From NCBI GenBank assembly GCA_039179985.1, contig JBCDED010000006.1, positions 1 to 64,000 of the forward strand: a stretch of 64,000 nucleotides of DNA, read 5' to 3'. The position numbers were made by a program, and so were the translations under genes. Below, one piece after another: positions 1-8,808 of the stretch. The first letter of the stretch is position 1; each line of letters starts with the position of its first letter. Under the pieces are notes generated by a model. It was not told the origin of the DNA. It did no database searches and saw only the letters and a list, made by a program, of their open reading frames with translations. Origin of the DNA: JBCCMQ01 sp039179985. Its GTDB lineage: Bacteria; Pseudomonadota; Alphaproteobacteria; Rhodobacterales; Rhodobacteraceae.

Positions 1-943
1 AAAGCTTGAAGCCCACAGGCTTGCTGCCCGACCGCTCGCGCAGCACACTGAGGAATTCGCAGAATTCAAGAGGTGTTGCAAAGGCGCTATGGGACGCGGG
101 CGAGATGCAGTCGACGCCCATGGGAACCCCGCGCGCTTCGGCAATCTCGGTCGTGATCTTTGATGCCGGCAACATACCGCCATGACCGGGTTTGGCCCCC
201 TGACTGAGCTTCACTTCGATCATCTTGACCTGCTCAAGCGACGCCTGTTCGGCAAAACTGTCAGCCTCGAAATTCCCGTCTGCATCGCGGCAGCCGAAAT
301 AGCCTGATCCGATTTCATAGATCAGATCCCCGCCGCCTTCCTTGTGGTAGCGGCTGATACCGCCCTCGCCGGTGTCATGGGCGAACCCGCCCGCCTTTGC
401 CCCCTTGTTCAGAGCAAGAATGGCATTGGCCGACAACGACCCAAAGGACATGGCCGAGATGTTATAGAGTGACGCGCTGTAGGGCTTTTTGCACTGCGGG
501 CCACCGATCGTGATCCGAAAGTCGGTGGCATCCACGTGCTTTGGCACAATGGAATGGGTCAGCCAGGCGTAGCCGCTGTCGTAAACCCGCTCGCGCGTTC
601 CGAATGGGCGCTTGTCTTCCACACCTTTTGCGCGCTGATAGATGATCGAGCGGACGTCGCGCGAAAAGGGCTCCTCGTCCTGGTCGCCCTCCAGAAGATA
701 CTGGCGGATCTCCGGGCGGATGCCCTCGAAGATAAAGCGCATATGCCCGACGATAGGGTAGTTCCGCAGGATTGAGTGGTGCGATTGCATGACATCATAC
801 ACGCCCACCAGCGACAGACAGCCAAAGATAGCGACGCCAATCCAGGCCCATGGGGTAAGCGTCAGAAGCCAGAGTGAAATGGCCGCCAGCAGCACGATGC
901 CCGCGAAGACGCCGTATCGCTGATATCGTTCAACCTGCTCCAA
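1..943 (-). CDS. FMN-binding glutamate synthase family protein, N-terminal part (runs off the left edge)
   Basis: About 314 codons can be read on the minus strand from a TTG start at 943 (GAGGAG lies just upstream) to the window edge; the C-terminus is missing. The protein begins with two hydrophobic segments (about residues 13-50), followed by the region typical of the FMN-binding, GltB-like domain: ISAMSFGSLS, ALNKGAKAGGF, HDTGEGGIS, KLSQGAKPGHGG and KPVGFKL, which form the flavin and 2-iminoglutarate side of glutamate synthase. Family members of this stand-alone type lack the glutaminase domain, and many have a membrane-spanning N-terminus as here. The physiological reaction of this subgroup is uncertain; ferredoxin-like or archaeal-type glutamate synthase activity is an inference. 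No upstream ATG or GTG lies in frame close by, so the TTG start is a judgement. Confidence 0.85.
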   Translation of the reverse strand, partial: MEQVERYQRYGVFAGIVLLAAISLWLLTLTPWAWIGVAIFGCLSLVGVYDVMQSHHSILRNYPIVGHMRFIFEGIRPEIRQYLLEGDQDEEPFSRDVRSIIYQRAKGVEDKRPFGTRERVYDSGYAWLTHSIVPKHVDATDFRITIGGPQCKKPYSASLYNISAMSFGSLSANAILALNKGAKAGGFAHDTGEGGISRYHKEGGGDLIYEIGSGYFGCRDADGNFEADSFAEQASLEQVKMIEVKLSQGAKPGHGGMLPASKITTEIAEARGVPMGVDCISPASHSAFATPLEFCEFLSVLRERSGSKPVGFKL

Positions 944-1036
944 ATCACTCTCCTCTGGCCGTCCTGCGCGAGGTTAAAGCTTTACGTCTGAACAAAAAAG
1001 CAAGCGAGAGACCCTACACAGAGATTTCACAAACGC

Positions 1037-1351
1037 TCACCTGTCGGGGTCGGATTTCTTCGGCGACCAGAGGGGCACGCCGGTGCGCAGGGCCGCCCGA
1101 CCTATCATATGGGCACCGATGGGTGCCGTCAGCAGGATGAAGACAATGACCGCCGCGGCCTTGATTGTCACGGTGAGTTGCCAGAAATGCAGAATCACGC
1201 CCGCCATGATCAGGCCACAAGCAAGTGTCCCGACCTTGGTCGAGGCATGCATCCGGATCAGAACATCAGGCAGCCGCAGCACACCCAGCGAGGCGATCAG
1301 CGCAAAAAGCGCGCCAAGGATAACAAGGACTCCCGCGATATAGTCAGCCAT
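1037..1351 (-). CDS. mrpG: Mrp-type Na+/H+ antiporter subunit G
   Basis: Small membrane subunit (104 aa) of the multisubunit monovalent cation/proton antiporter. It has three hydrophobic segments and the family sequence around LGVLRLPDVLIRMHASTK, a hallmark of MrpG/MnhG/PhaG, and ends in a basic tail. The start at 1351 overlaps the end of mrpF by 8 bases. It is the last gene of the mrpABCDEFG operon. Longer in-frame readings that begin inside mrpF are not credible because the homologous region starts at MADYIAG. Confidence 0.93.
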   Translation of the reverse strand: MADYIAGVLVILGALFALIASLGVLRLPDVLIRMHASTKVGTLACGLIMAGVILHFWQLTVTIKAAAVIVFILLTAPIGAHMIGRAALRTGVPLWSPKKSDPDR

Positions 1352-1673
1352 CGGCGGGGTCCTCCCGAGCCTCTTCGGCCCGGCTCTTGCGTTTGCGTTC
1401 CAGCCGGCGTTCGGCAAAGCGGGCAAGCGCGACGGTTGCGAGGAACCCGACGAGCGCCAGGACCAGCGCCACATCCATGAAGGCCTGATCATCCGACCAC
1501 ATCGCTGCCATACCGCAAACCGCTACCAGCGCCACAGTCATCATATCCAGGGCCACAACTCGGTCCGGCAGGCTAGGACCACGGCCGAGCCGGACAAAGA
1601 TCAGCGCCACAGACAAGCCGATGAACGCAAATCCGATCTCGATGGAGAGACTGAGAAACTCCGGTCCGGTCAT
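1344..1673 (-). CDS. mrpF: Mrp-type Na+/H+ antiporter subunit F
   Basis: 109-aa integral membrane subunit F of the Mrp antiporter. Three hydrophobic stretches are visible, with the family block GRGPSLPDRVVALDMM between the first and second. The C-terminus is a charged Arg/Lys/Glu-rich tail, somewhat long for the family. I place the start at 1673, where TGATG couples the stop of mrpE to the ATG of mrpF; an ATG nine codons upstream lies inside mrpE. It is translationally coupled on both sides. Confidence 0.92.
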   Translation of the reverse strand: MTGPEFLSLSIEIGFAFIGLSVALIFVRLGRGPSLPDRVVALDMMTVALVAVCGMAAMWSDDQAFMDVALVLALVGFLATVALARFAERRLERKRKSRAEEAREDPADG

Positions 1674-2152
1674 CAGGTTTCCACGGCCTCCCGAACCCAT
1701 CGTTCCATGCCCGACTTAAGGCTCTTTACCACCGCGTCCGGGTCGTCGGCGAACATCGCATGCACCAAAAGGGTTCTGCGATCGTCTGACACATCGACGC
1801 TCAGCGTGCCGGGCGTCAGCGACACCAAATTGGTCACCAGTAGAAGCCCGGTCTCTGTCTCTACGTCCAGCGGCACCTCGATGATTCCAGGCCGGGCCAG
1901 ATGCTGCGGCGTCAGCACGTCCCAGACCACGGCAATCGACGAAACGATTAACTCGTAGTGGAACATCACGACCAGCCTGACCCAGTAGAAGGTCCGCAGA
2001 AAGTAACTGTTGCTGCCGCCCGTTAGCGGCTGGATGACCCAGAGGATCAGAAAACCGATGGCAAAGCCGGCGGCAAAGGTGGGCAGCGTGTAACTGTCCA
2101 TCAGCGCAGTCCAGAGGACGGCCAGCAAGAGGTTTGTCACAAAGATATTCAT
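1673..2152 (-). CDS. mrpE: Mrp-type Na+/H+ antiporter subunit E
   Basis: 159-aa subunit E. It has two N-terminal hydrophobic helices followed by a cytoplasmic domain, as usual for MrpE. The C-terminal part contains LLVTNLVSLTPGTLSVDV, matching the family's conserved TPGT region. Overlaps mrpD by 4 bases (ATGA) and mrpF by 1 base. In other bacteria MrpE affects assembly and activity of the complex and is not one of the proton-pumping subunits. Confidence 0.93.
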   Translation of the reverse strand: MNIFVTNLLLAVLWTALMDSYTLPTFAAGFAIGFLILWVIQPLTGGSNSYFLRTFYWVRLVVMFHYELIVSSIAVVWDVLTPQHLARPGIIEVPLDVETETGLLLVTNLVSLTPGTLSVDVSDDRRTLLVHAMFADDPDAVVKSLKSGMERWVREAVET

Positions 2153-3651
2153 TCGGTCACCGGCCCCAACACAGCTTCTATATAGGCCGTGCTGTCGAGA
2201 AGTTGCGCTGCGGAGATCTCGGCGAACTGTACGAAGGGTTCGGGGAAGAAGCCGATCACGATCGTAAAGGTCGCCAGGAACCCGATCGGCATCAGCAGCG
2301 TGGCGCGCGTCCAGGGATCAAGGGCGCTCAGCTTTGGCTCGATCCCCTCGGGATGCGCCTTCCAGAAGGCCTCGGCCCAGATCTTGGTCATGGAGAAAAT
2401 CGTCAAGAGCCCCACCGCAAGCGCAATACCAGCGATCAACCAGCCCTGCACCTCAAGCGAGGCCCTGACCAAAATGAACTTCGCCCAGAACCCCGAGAGC
2501 GGGGGGAATCCGGCCAGCGAGAAGGCCGGAATGAAGAAAAGAACGGCGAGCAGCGGAGCAGACTTATAGAGCCCACCGATGCGGTAAAGGTCCGTCGAGC
2601 CCGTCAGACGCTGCGCCACGCCCGCGATCAGGAAGAGGTTCGCTTTCACGACGATGTGGTGGACTAGGTAGAAGACCGCACCGACCAGCGCCAGGGGCGT
2701 GAAGAGCGCCAGCCCAAGGATCATGTATCCGATCTGGCTGACGATATGGAACGACAGGATCTTCCGAAAATCCCCCTGGGCCGCCGCGCCGAGAACGCCC
2801 GTCACCATGGTGAAGGCGGCCACCCAGAGAAGGATCTGATGGGTATAGCCGATATCCCCATCGAAGATCAGCGTGAACGTGCGGATCAGCGCATATACCC
2901 CGACCTTTGTCAGAAGCCCTGCGAAGACGGCCGAAACGCTGAAGGCCGGCGTGTGATACGAGGCGGGCAGCCAGAAGAAAAGAGGGAAGACCGCCGCCTT
3001 CACCCCAAAGGCCACCATGAACATCATGGCCACGACGGTCAGCAGCCCCTGGTTCTCCAAACCGTCCACCGTCACGGCGAGGTCCGCCATGTTCAGCGTT
3101 CCCGTCATCCCATAAAGCAAGCCGATGCCCGACAAGAACACGATGGTCGAGACAAGGTTGAGCGTCACGTATTTGATGCCACCGTCGATCTGCGCGCGCG
3201 AGCCGCCAAGGATCAGAAGCCCGAAAGAGGCAATCAGCATCACCTCGAACCAGACGTAAAGGTTGAAAAGGTCCCCGGTCAGGAACGATCCGGTAACGCC
3301 CGCAATCAGCACGTTGAACAGCCCGTGGTATCCAAGGTCTTCCTTGCGCTCGTCGATATCGCCCAGAGCGTAAACCGACACAGCCAGCGCTGTGATCGCC
3401 GTGATCACCACCATAACGGCCGAGAGGTAGTCGGCCACCAGCGTAATGCCGAAGGGCGCATACCAGCCGCCCATCTGCCCGGCGATCACACCATGCTCCA
3501 GCACGGCGACCATCAGCACAATGGCTGCCACCAGTTGCGCGCAACTGCCCGCGACGCTGATCCAGCGCCCTGCGGGCCCCGACCGCAAAAGGTAGGCCAG
3601 AACTGCCGTGGCGAAGGGCAGCACCAACGGAAGGGCAAGCGTCCAACTCAT
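2149..3651 (-). CDS. mrpD: Mrp-type Na+/H+ antiporter subunit D
   Basis: 500-aa polytopic subunit D, homologous to the NuoL/M/N antiporter-like subunits of complex I. The NADH-ubiquinone/antiporter domain is visible as NLYVWFEVMLIASFGLLIL (the transmembrane glutamate), then AFGVKAAVFPLFFWLPASYHTP with its key lysine, and LVHHIVVKANLFLIAG with the second lysine/histidine set. Length is normal for MrpD. Overlaps mrpC and mrpE by 4 bases each, so the operon is translationally coupled. It should form one of the two proton-translocating halves of the antiporter in the cytoplasmic membrane. Confidence 0.95.
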   Translation of the reverse strand: MSWTLALPLVLPFATAVLAYLLRSGPAGRWISVAGSCAQLVAAIVLMVAVLEHGVIAGQMGGWYAPFGITLVADYLSAVMVVITAITALAVSVYALGDIDERKEDLGYHGLFNVLIAGVTGSFLTGDLFNLYVWFEVMLIASFGLLILGGSRAQIDGGIKYVTLNLVSTIVFLSGIGLLYGMTGTLNMADLAVTVDGLENQGLLTVVAMMFMVAFGVKAAVFPLFFWLPASYHTPAFSVSAVFAGLLTKVGVYALIRTFTLIFDGDIGYTHQILLWVAAFTMVTGVLGAAAQGDFRKILSFHIVSQIGYMILGLALFTPLALVGAVFYLVHHIVVKANLFLIAGVAQRLTGSTDLYRIGGLYKSAPLLAVLFFIPAFSLAGFPPLSGFWAKFILVRASLEVQGWLIAGIALAVGLLTIFSMTKIWAEAFWKAHPEGIEPKLSALDPWTRATLLMPIGFLATFTIVIGFFPEPFVQFAEISAAQLLDSTAYIEAVLGPVTE

Positions 3652-4013
3652 TTCCTGGCGTCGTCCCTCGGTTCAGCGACGCGCATCTCGCCTGAGTCGA
3701 GCGTGCCAAGAGAGGTATAGGCCCGAAACACCAGGACCAGCGCAAACGCGAACAGCCCGAACCCGATCACGATGGCCGTCAGGACCAGCGCCTGTGGCAG
3801 GGCATTGGCCACCTGCCCGACGGGCGCATCCGCGCCTTTCGGCACCAGGGGCGGCGCGCCAGCTGTCATGCGACCCGATGCAAAGATAATCAGGTTGGCC
3901 GCGTTGGAGATCAGCACGAGCCCGAAGATGAAGCGCAGGACATTCCGGGCCATCATCAGGTAGACGGCGCCGGCCACAAGGCATCCGGCCACGACGGCGA
4001 TCAGGGCCTCCAT
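3648..4013 (-). CDS. mrpC: Mrp-type Na+/H+ antiporter subunit C
   Basis: 121-aa subunit C, homologous to NuoK of complex I. Three transmembrane segments are visible, with the family stretch FGLVLISNAANLIIFASG, and DAPVGQVANALPQALVLTAIVIGFG in the second half matching the conserved DPLPQALVLTAIVI block. Its start lies one base after the mrpB stop and its stop overlaps the mrpD start. The C-terminal 20 residues are polar and probably cytoplasmic. Confidence 0.95.
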   Translation of the reverse strand: MEALIAVVAGCLVAGAVYLMMARNVLRFIFGLVLISNAANLIIFASGRMTAGAPPLVPKGADAPVGQVANALPQALVLTAIVIGFGLFAFALVLVFRAYTSLGTLDSGEMRVAEPRDDARK

Positions 4014-4014
4014 C

Positions 4015-4443
4015 TCAGATCTCCTCTTCCATAGCGAAGACGAGAGTCAGGATAGACCCAAAAACAACCAGATAGACTCCGATGTCGAAGACCAGAACCG
4101 TGGAAAGCGGCAGGCCCTTGTCGTCCTTGTCTGCAGGATCAGCTCCAAGAAAAAGCCATTGCCCGGTAAAAAGCGCATCGCCAAAGACCGCCGAAAAGAG
4201 CCCGGCGACAAGCGCCAGACCCAGGCCAAACATGGCGATGGTCTGAGGGGTGGCGCGCAGCGCGTTGCGCGCCGCCTCGGTCCCGAAGGCGATTGCGTAA
4301 AGGACAAAACCGGTGGACCCGATCAGGCCGCCGATAAACCCTCCGCCCGGTTCATTGTGGCCGCGCCAGAGCATGTAGACCGAAAACAACAACAAAAGTC
4401 CGACAAGGTACCGCGTGCCGGCCTGCAGGATGACCGATTTCAT
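4015..4443 (-). CDS. mrpB: Mrp-type Na+/H+ antiporter subunit B
   Basis: 142-aa subunit B with four hydrophobic segments. The N-terminus ILQAGTRYLVGLLLLFSVYMLWRGHNEPGGGFIGGL carries the MnhB signature (GHNxPGGGFxGG). It overlaps mrpA by 4 bases (ATGA). In many rhizobia and other proteobacteria A and B are one fused PhaAB protein; here they are separate genes, the group-1 seven-gene layout. Confidence 0.95.
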   Translation of the reverse strand: MKSVILQAGTRYLVGLLLLFSVYMLWRGHNEPGGGFIGGLIGSTGFVLYAIAFGTEAARNALRATPQTIAMFGLGLALVAGLFSAVFGDALFTGQWLFLGADPADKDDKGLPLSTVLVFDIGVYLVVFGSILTLVFAMEEEI

Positions 4444-6713
4444 TGCTTATCCCCCTTCGGCGCCGTGGTGCGGAGGAGCGCATATGAGGCAAGCCCCGCG
4501 ACCACGACCACGGCGATTTCGCCGAATGTGTCGAGGGCACGGAAGTCTACGAGGATGACGTTCACGATGTTGCGCCCAAAGGCTTCGGGCCAGCTCGCCG
4601 CTTCGAAATACGCGGTCAGGCGCAGGTCCATGGGTGTCGCCAGAACGGCAAGCGCCACCAGCGTTGTCACCAGCCCGACCGCCACGGCGAGAACCGCATC
4701 TGGGGGCCGGTGATCTGGCTGGTCCAGCGGATCGAGATAGGGCAGCCGCAGCATGGCCACGCCCACAAGCACAACGACCAATGTTTCGACCAGCAATTGT
4801 GTGATGGCTACATCCGGCGCGGAATAAGCGATAAAGACCAAAGCTACGCCGATCCCAACCACTCCAAGCGAGGCCACCGCCGCGATACGGGAATTCGTCA
4901 CAACCACGATGGCCGTGCCCGCGAGGATCAGCAGGCAGATCGCCCAATCGGTCCAGGCGGCACCATAGAACGCTGTCGAAAGTGGCCCAAGACCACGCGC
5001 CAGCATGGTGCCGGCGAGCGCTGCAAAAATCGTGGCAAATGTGACGGCCATATACTGGCGCAGGACGCCGGACTGCAGAAGCCGCGTCTGCCAGGCCGCC
5101 AGAGCACGAAGACCAGCCAGAATATCGTCCCACCAGTCATCGAGGCTGGGCGTAGCTGCGTCGATCCGGGCAAGCATCGCGCGCATGGGCTTGTGGAACG
5201 CATAGAACACGAGGCCAACGGCGAAGGTCGCGATCGACATGAAAAGCGGCAGGTTGACCCCCGCCCAGAGCTGAAGCTGTTTGGCTTCGTTCGGGTCGCC
5301 CAGAAACCCGCCCACGGTCGGGTTGACGAGGGACGCCTGCAACAGGCCGGGGTTGATCCCAAAAAGTGCGCCTAGCGCGGCCAGGATCACCGGTCCGGCC
5401 AGCATCTGCCAGGGCGCCTCGTGGGGCGTCCGCGGGAAAGGCCCTTTCGGCTTCAGCCAGAAGGGTCCGAGGGCCACAACGCCAGCTACCGCCAGCATCA
5501 GCGCGTTCGCCAGAAGAACTGCCCCTGCGACAACCGTAGGCTCCGACGCAACGCCAAGGGCGCCGGCGTATTTCAGTTCTTTGCCGATAAAGCCCAAAAA
5601 CGGCGGGAACCCGGCCATAGAAAACGCTGCCACCGCCGCGGCAATTGCTGTCACCGGCATAACGCGGCCCAGTCCGCCCAGCACGTCGGCCTCGCGCGTG
5701 CCGGTGGCATGATCGACGCAGCCCACGACGAGGAACAGCGCCGCTTTGTAGAGCGAATGGACGATCAGGAAGGTCACGAACGCCGTGATCGCGTAGTCAA
5801 AATCCTGTCCCAGGAACAGTGTCAGCGTCCCGAGCGCCATCAGAGTCGTGTAGGCCAGCGCCTGCTTCAGGTCCGTTTGCCGCAGCGCCATGAAGCTGGC
5901 AAAAACGGCCGTGATCGCGCCCGCGGTCGTCAGCGTCCAGAGCCACACATCGGTGCCCGCAAGGCTCGGGTGCAGCCGCGCCATCAGATAGACGCCCGCT
6001 TTTACCATCGTCGCGGAGTGCAGAAACGCACTAACCGGCGTCGGCGCGGCCATGGCGTTGGGCAACCAGAAATGGAAGGGCACCTGAGCCGATTTCGTGA
6101 AGGCGCCCAACAGGACAAGCACAAGGATCGGAATATAGAGCGGGTGCTCGTGGATCACCTCACCCTGCGCGACGATCTCTGAAATCGAATAGGTCCCGGC
6201 AGCCTGACCCAGAAGGATCAGCCCGGCCAGCAGCGCCAGCGCGCCTGCCCCGGTGACCAGCATGGCCTGCAGCGCCGACCGTCGTCCTTTCTCCGATTCA
6301 TGGTTGAAACCGATCAGAAGGTACGAGGTGATCGTCGTCAGTTCCCAGAAGACAAAGAGGCCGATCAGATTGTCCGCAAGAACGAGCCCCAGCATCGCCA
6401 GCATGAAGGACGTCAGGTAGAGCGCAAAACGCGCATACTGAGGGTGTCCGGCGAGATATGTGTTCGAATAGAGAAGAACCAGCGCGCCGATACCGCTGAT
6501 CAGAAGACCGAAGGTCAGGCCAAGACCGTCCACCCGGAAATCCAGTCCGATGCCCAGGGAAGGCACCCATGAAATGGTCAGGTCAAGCGTGTCACCGCGC
6601 GATATCGGACCGACAAAGGACAAAAACCAAACAAAGAGCACGGCAGCGATCGCCACGGGTATCCACCCGACCGGGCCATTGCCGCGCGCGCCATGCTCTG
6701 ATGTGTCCGCCAT
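4440..6713 (-). CDS. mrpA: Mrp-type Na+/H+ antiporter subunit A
   Basis: 757-aa subunit A, first gene of mrpABCDEFG. The N-terminal two-thirds is the NuoL-like antiporter domain: FVFWELTTITSYLLIGF with the buried Glu at about residue 124, FTKSAQVPFHFWLPNA with Lys at about 207, and HSATMVKAGVY with Lys at about 238. The C-terminal part has further helices of the MrpA/B-linked domain (about residues 580-750, with YSAPDVAITQLLVETL). The complex exports Na+ in exchange for H+ and supports pH and salt homeostasis, sensible for a marine organism. The start has AAGGA upstream in a 142-bp gap that should hold the operon promoter, although I cannot pick out -35/-10 boxes with confidence. Confidence 0.95.
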   Translation of the reverse strand: MADTSEHGARGNGPVGWIPVAIAAVLFVWFLSFVGPISRGDTLDLTISWVPSLGIGLDFRVDGLGLTFGLLISGIGALVLLYSNTYLAGHPQYARFALYLTSFMLAMLGLVLADNLIGLFVFWELTTITSYLLIGFNHESEKGRRSALQAMLVTGAGALALLAGLILLGQAAGTYSISEIVAQGEVIHEHPLYIPILVLVLLGAFTKSAQVPFHFWLPNAMAAPTPVSAFLHSATMVKAGVYLMARLHPSLAGTDVWLWTLTTAGAITAVFASFMALRQTDLKQALAYTTLMALGTLTLFLGQDFDYAITAFVTFLIVHSLYKAALFLVVGCVDHATGTREADVLGGLGRVMPVTAIAAAVAAFSMAGFPPFLGFIGKELKYAGALGVASEPTVVAGAVLLANALMLAVAGVVALGPFWLKPKGPFPRTPHEAPWQMLAGPVILAALGALFGINPGLLQASLVNPTVGGFLGDPNEAKQLQLWAGVNLPLFMSIATFAVGLVFYAFHKPMRAMLARIDAATPSLDDWWDDILAGLRALAAWQTRLLQSGVLRQYMAVTFATIFAALAGTMLARGLGPLSTAFYGAAWTDWAICLLILAGTAIVVVTNSRIAAVASLGVVGIGVALVFIAYSAPDVAITQLLVETLVVVLVGVAMLRLPYLDPLDQPDHRPPDAVLAVAVGLVTTLVALAVLATPMDLRLTAYFEAASWPEAFGRNIVNVILVDFRALDTFGEIAVVVVAGLASYALLRTTAPKGDKQ

Positions 6714-6855
6714 GGGATCCTTTTTCGAATTTTATGGGCCACGGCGGTTCGGTCAAAGCTTCGGCGACGTGTCAAGGGCTTAGATGGCAGGATGTCGCCG
6801 CCAGTCAAGACTGTTCGCACCTATTACCGCGCCGCAGCGGCGCCAAAAAAAGCGC

Positions 6856-7998
6856 CTACCACCTTTGGCCCACAGACAGGTACAATAGCTGCGCGCCGTC
6901 CTCGGCGAAAGAAACGTCTATGGCGTAGTCCACGGGAAACTTCCGCGACAGCCGGATCCGCGCGCCCAGTCCTCCGGCAAGCTGGTAGCTGCCGCCAAGG
7001 GCATCGCTGAAATCCTCGGCCACGGACCCGGCGCCGCCAAAAACCACGTAGCCCAGACGTTTGGACAACCGGCCACGGTACTCCGCCTGCACCGAGAAGA
7101 GCGCGTTGTCGAGGAACTCGGTCGCGGGAAACCCCCGAAACCCGTCAGTGGGCCCAATGGCACAGGAATCAAAAAACGGCGCGTCATCGGATGCCGCGCA
7201 GCCCACCACGCGGCCCGCGATCACTCCGTCGCCGAAGATGCTGCGATATCCTGCCGCCGAGATCACGTGCTTTTCATAGACGCGGTCGTCGAGGTCCCGC
7301 ATGGTGCCGCGAAAACTCGAAGCCGATACGAGCGTCCCGGTGGAGGGGTAGAAATTGTCATCGCGCCGGTCCCAGTCAAAAAGCAGACCGAGTTTGAAAA
7401 TTTCAAGACTGGCGTCGGGCTGCAACTCGGGCGGTAAAAAGTTGAGAAACCGGAAATTTGGCGCGACGGTCGTGTCGAGATACTGAAATCCGATGCCTGC
7501 CGAGATCTGCGGCGTGAAGCCGTACTTCAGATCCGCCCGCAAAGCCTGACCGCTTTGTTCGATGGGAAAAGGCACACTGTTGATGAAAAAATCATACAAG
7601 ACTTCGGCATCCGCCGCGAATATCGTCGCTTGCCACCGGTTGTTTGAAAAGCTCAGATTGGCGCCGCCGCCCACGCCGCGGCTGTCGTTCTTGGTCCGAA
7701 ATCCGCCGAGCCCGATACTCGACTTCGAACTGCCCTCGTCGGCCTGAAACAGATAGGCCCCGCCGAGCGCCAGGCCGGTGTCGAGTTCCGGGCTTTCAAA
7801 CGGGATCGGTGCGACGATGAACGACCCGCGCGCAAAGCCGATATTCGTCTCTGCGGGCAACTCCAGCGTCGCCGCAGCGTCGCGTTCCAAGAGTTGCTCG
7901 GCCTGACCTGCTACCTGCGACGGGACCACCCCTGCCAAAAGGGTGCCCGCGGCCACCAGGCTGCGCAAAGTCGTTTTGGTCCAAGAAAGGCGTGTCAC
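6856..7998 (-). CDS. BamA/TamA-type surface antigen (D15) outer-membrane beta-barrel protein
   Basis: 380 aa with an apparent cleavable signal peptide (basic start, hydrophobic LVAAGTLLAGVVPSQVAG, about residues 13-31). No POTRA repeats are visible; the body is rich in alternating polar and aromatic beta-strand sequence. GFRGF at about residues 288-292 matches the conserved VRGF/Y-type lid-lock motif of Omp85/TpsB barrels, and the protein ends in an aromatic residue (QRW), as barrel proteins recognised by BamA usually do. Known small members of this group are outer-membrane proteins of unclear role; a transport or insertion function is inference only. It is transcribed alone and divergently from the attE gene. 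Confidence 0.8.
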   Translation of the reverse strand: MTRLSWTKTTLRSLVAAGTLLAGVVPSQVAGQAEQLLERDAAATLELPAETNIGFARGSFIVAPIPFESPELDTGLALGGAYLFQADEGSSKSSIGLGGFRTKNDSRGVGGGANLSFSNNRWQATIFAADAEVLYDFFINSVPFPIEQSGQALRADLKYGFTPQISAGIGFQYLDTTVAPNFRFLNFLPPELQPDASLEIFKLGLLFDWDRRDDNFYPSTGTLVSASSFRGTMRDLDDRVYEKHVISAAGYRSIFGDGVIAGRVVGCAASDDAPFFDSCAIGPTDGFRGFPATEFLDNALFSVQAEYRGRLSKRLGYVVFGGAGSVAEDFSDALGGSYQLAGGLGARIRLSRKFPVDYAIDVSFAEDGAQLLYLSVGQRW

Positions 7999-8151
7999 CG
8001 AAATGACCCCCGATAAGCTTTGTGCAGTCTAGGAAGTCGCGATCAGGCGGTCGAGTGAGCGCCGCCAAAATCACAGGGTTCGGGCGACAAAACTGCGCAC
8101 TGTGCCCGGCGTGCCATTGCGTTAGGTCGTGCGGTGGTGAATGGAGAACCC

Positions 8152-8808
8152 ATGCTGGTCAGTCTGGACAACGTGATCAAGGCCTACCCGGGCGACGCCG
8201 GCGATGTCCGCGTGCTGGCCGGCGTATCCCTGACACTTGACCACGGACAGACACTGGCCTTGACGGGCGAAAGCGGTAGCGGGAAAAGCACACTCCTCCA
8301 CCTCGTCGGTGGTCTCGATGCGGCGGACGCCGGGCGGATCGTCGTGAACGGCGTGGATCTGCTAGGCGCAGGCGACGCCGCACGCGCCGAGCTGCGCCGC
8401 CTGACAATAGGGATTATCTTTCAGCAGTTTAACCTGATCCCGTCGCTGACCACCGCCGACAACCTTGCTTTCCAGGCCCGTCTCGCCGGGCGCCATGACA
8501 AGGCCTGGCTTGACGAGGTCGCGACCCGCCTCGGGCTTTCGGAGCACCTTGGAAAATACCCCGAGGAACTCTCCGGCGGGCAGCAGCAACGCGTGGCCGT
8601 GGGCCGGGCGCTGGCCAGTCGCCCTTCTTTGCTATTGGCGGATGAACCCACGGGCAACCTCGACGAAGCAACCGGCGACGCGGTCCTTGATCTGATGATG
8701 GGGCTTGTCCGGGACACTGGCTCTGCCCTTCTGATGGTGACCCATTCCGAGCGTCTGGCCACCCTCTGCGATGGTCGCAGGCACCTCTCCGCAGGGCAAC
8801 TGACATGA
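8152..8808 (+). CDS. ABC transporter ATP-binding protein, AttE/LolD type
   Basis: 218-aa ATPase with Walker A GESGSGKST (about residue 40), the Q-loop region FQQFNLIPSL, signature LSGGQQQRVAVGRAL and Walker B LLLADEPTGNLDE. The LolD/MacB-style sequence fits its partner, an FtsX-type permease whose start overlaps its stop (ATGATG). I chose the ATG at 8152 because GGAGA sits at the right distance; a GTG six codons upstream is possible. With the following permease and lipocalin-like protein it matches the AttEFGH arrangement, thought to move or release a lipid or hydrophobic compound across the envelope; the substrate is unknown. Confidence 0.88.
   Translation: MLVSLDNVIKAYPGDAGDVRVLAGVSLTLDHGQTLALTGESGSGKSTLLHLVGGLDAADAGRIVVNGVDLLGAGDAARAELRRLTIGIIFQQFNLIPSLTTADNLAFQARLAGRHDKAWLDEVATRLGLSEHLGKYPEELSGGQQQRVAVGRALASRPSLLLADEPTGNLDEATGDAVLDLMMGLVRDTGSALLMVTHSERLATLCDGRRHLSAGQLT

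Noticed and set aside
6827..6855. Intrinsic terminator after the outer-membrane protein gene
   Set aside because: A GC-rich hairpin (GCGCCGCAGCGGCGC) and a T7 run are present, but on the gene's strand the T-run comes before the hairpin, so it is not a valid terminator.
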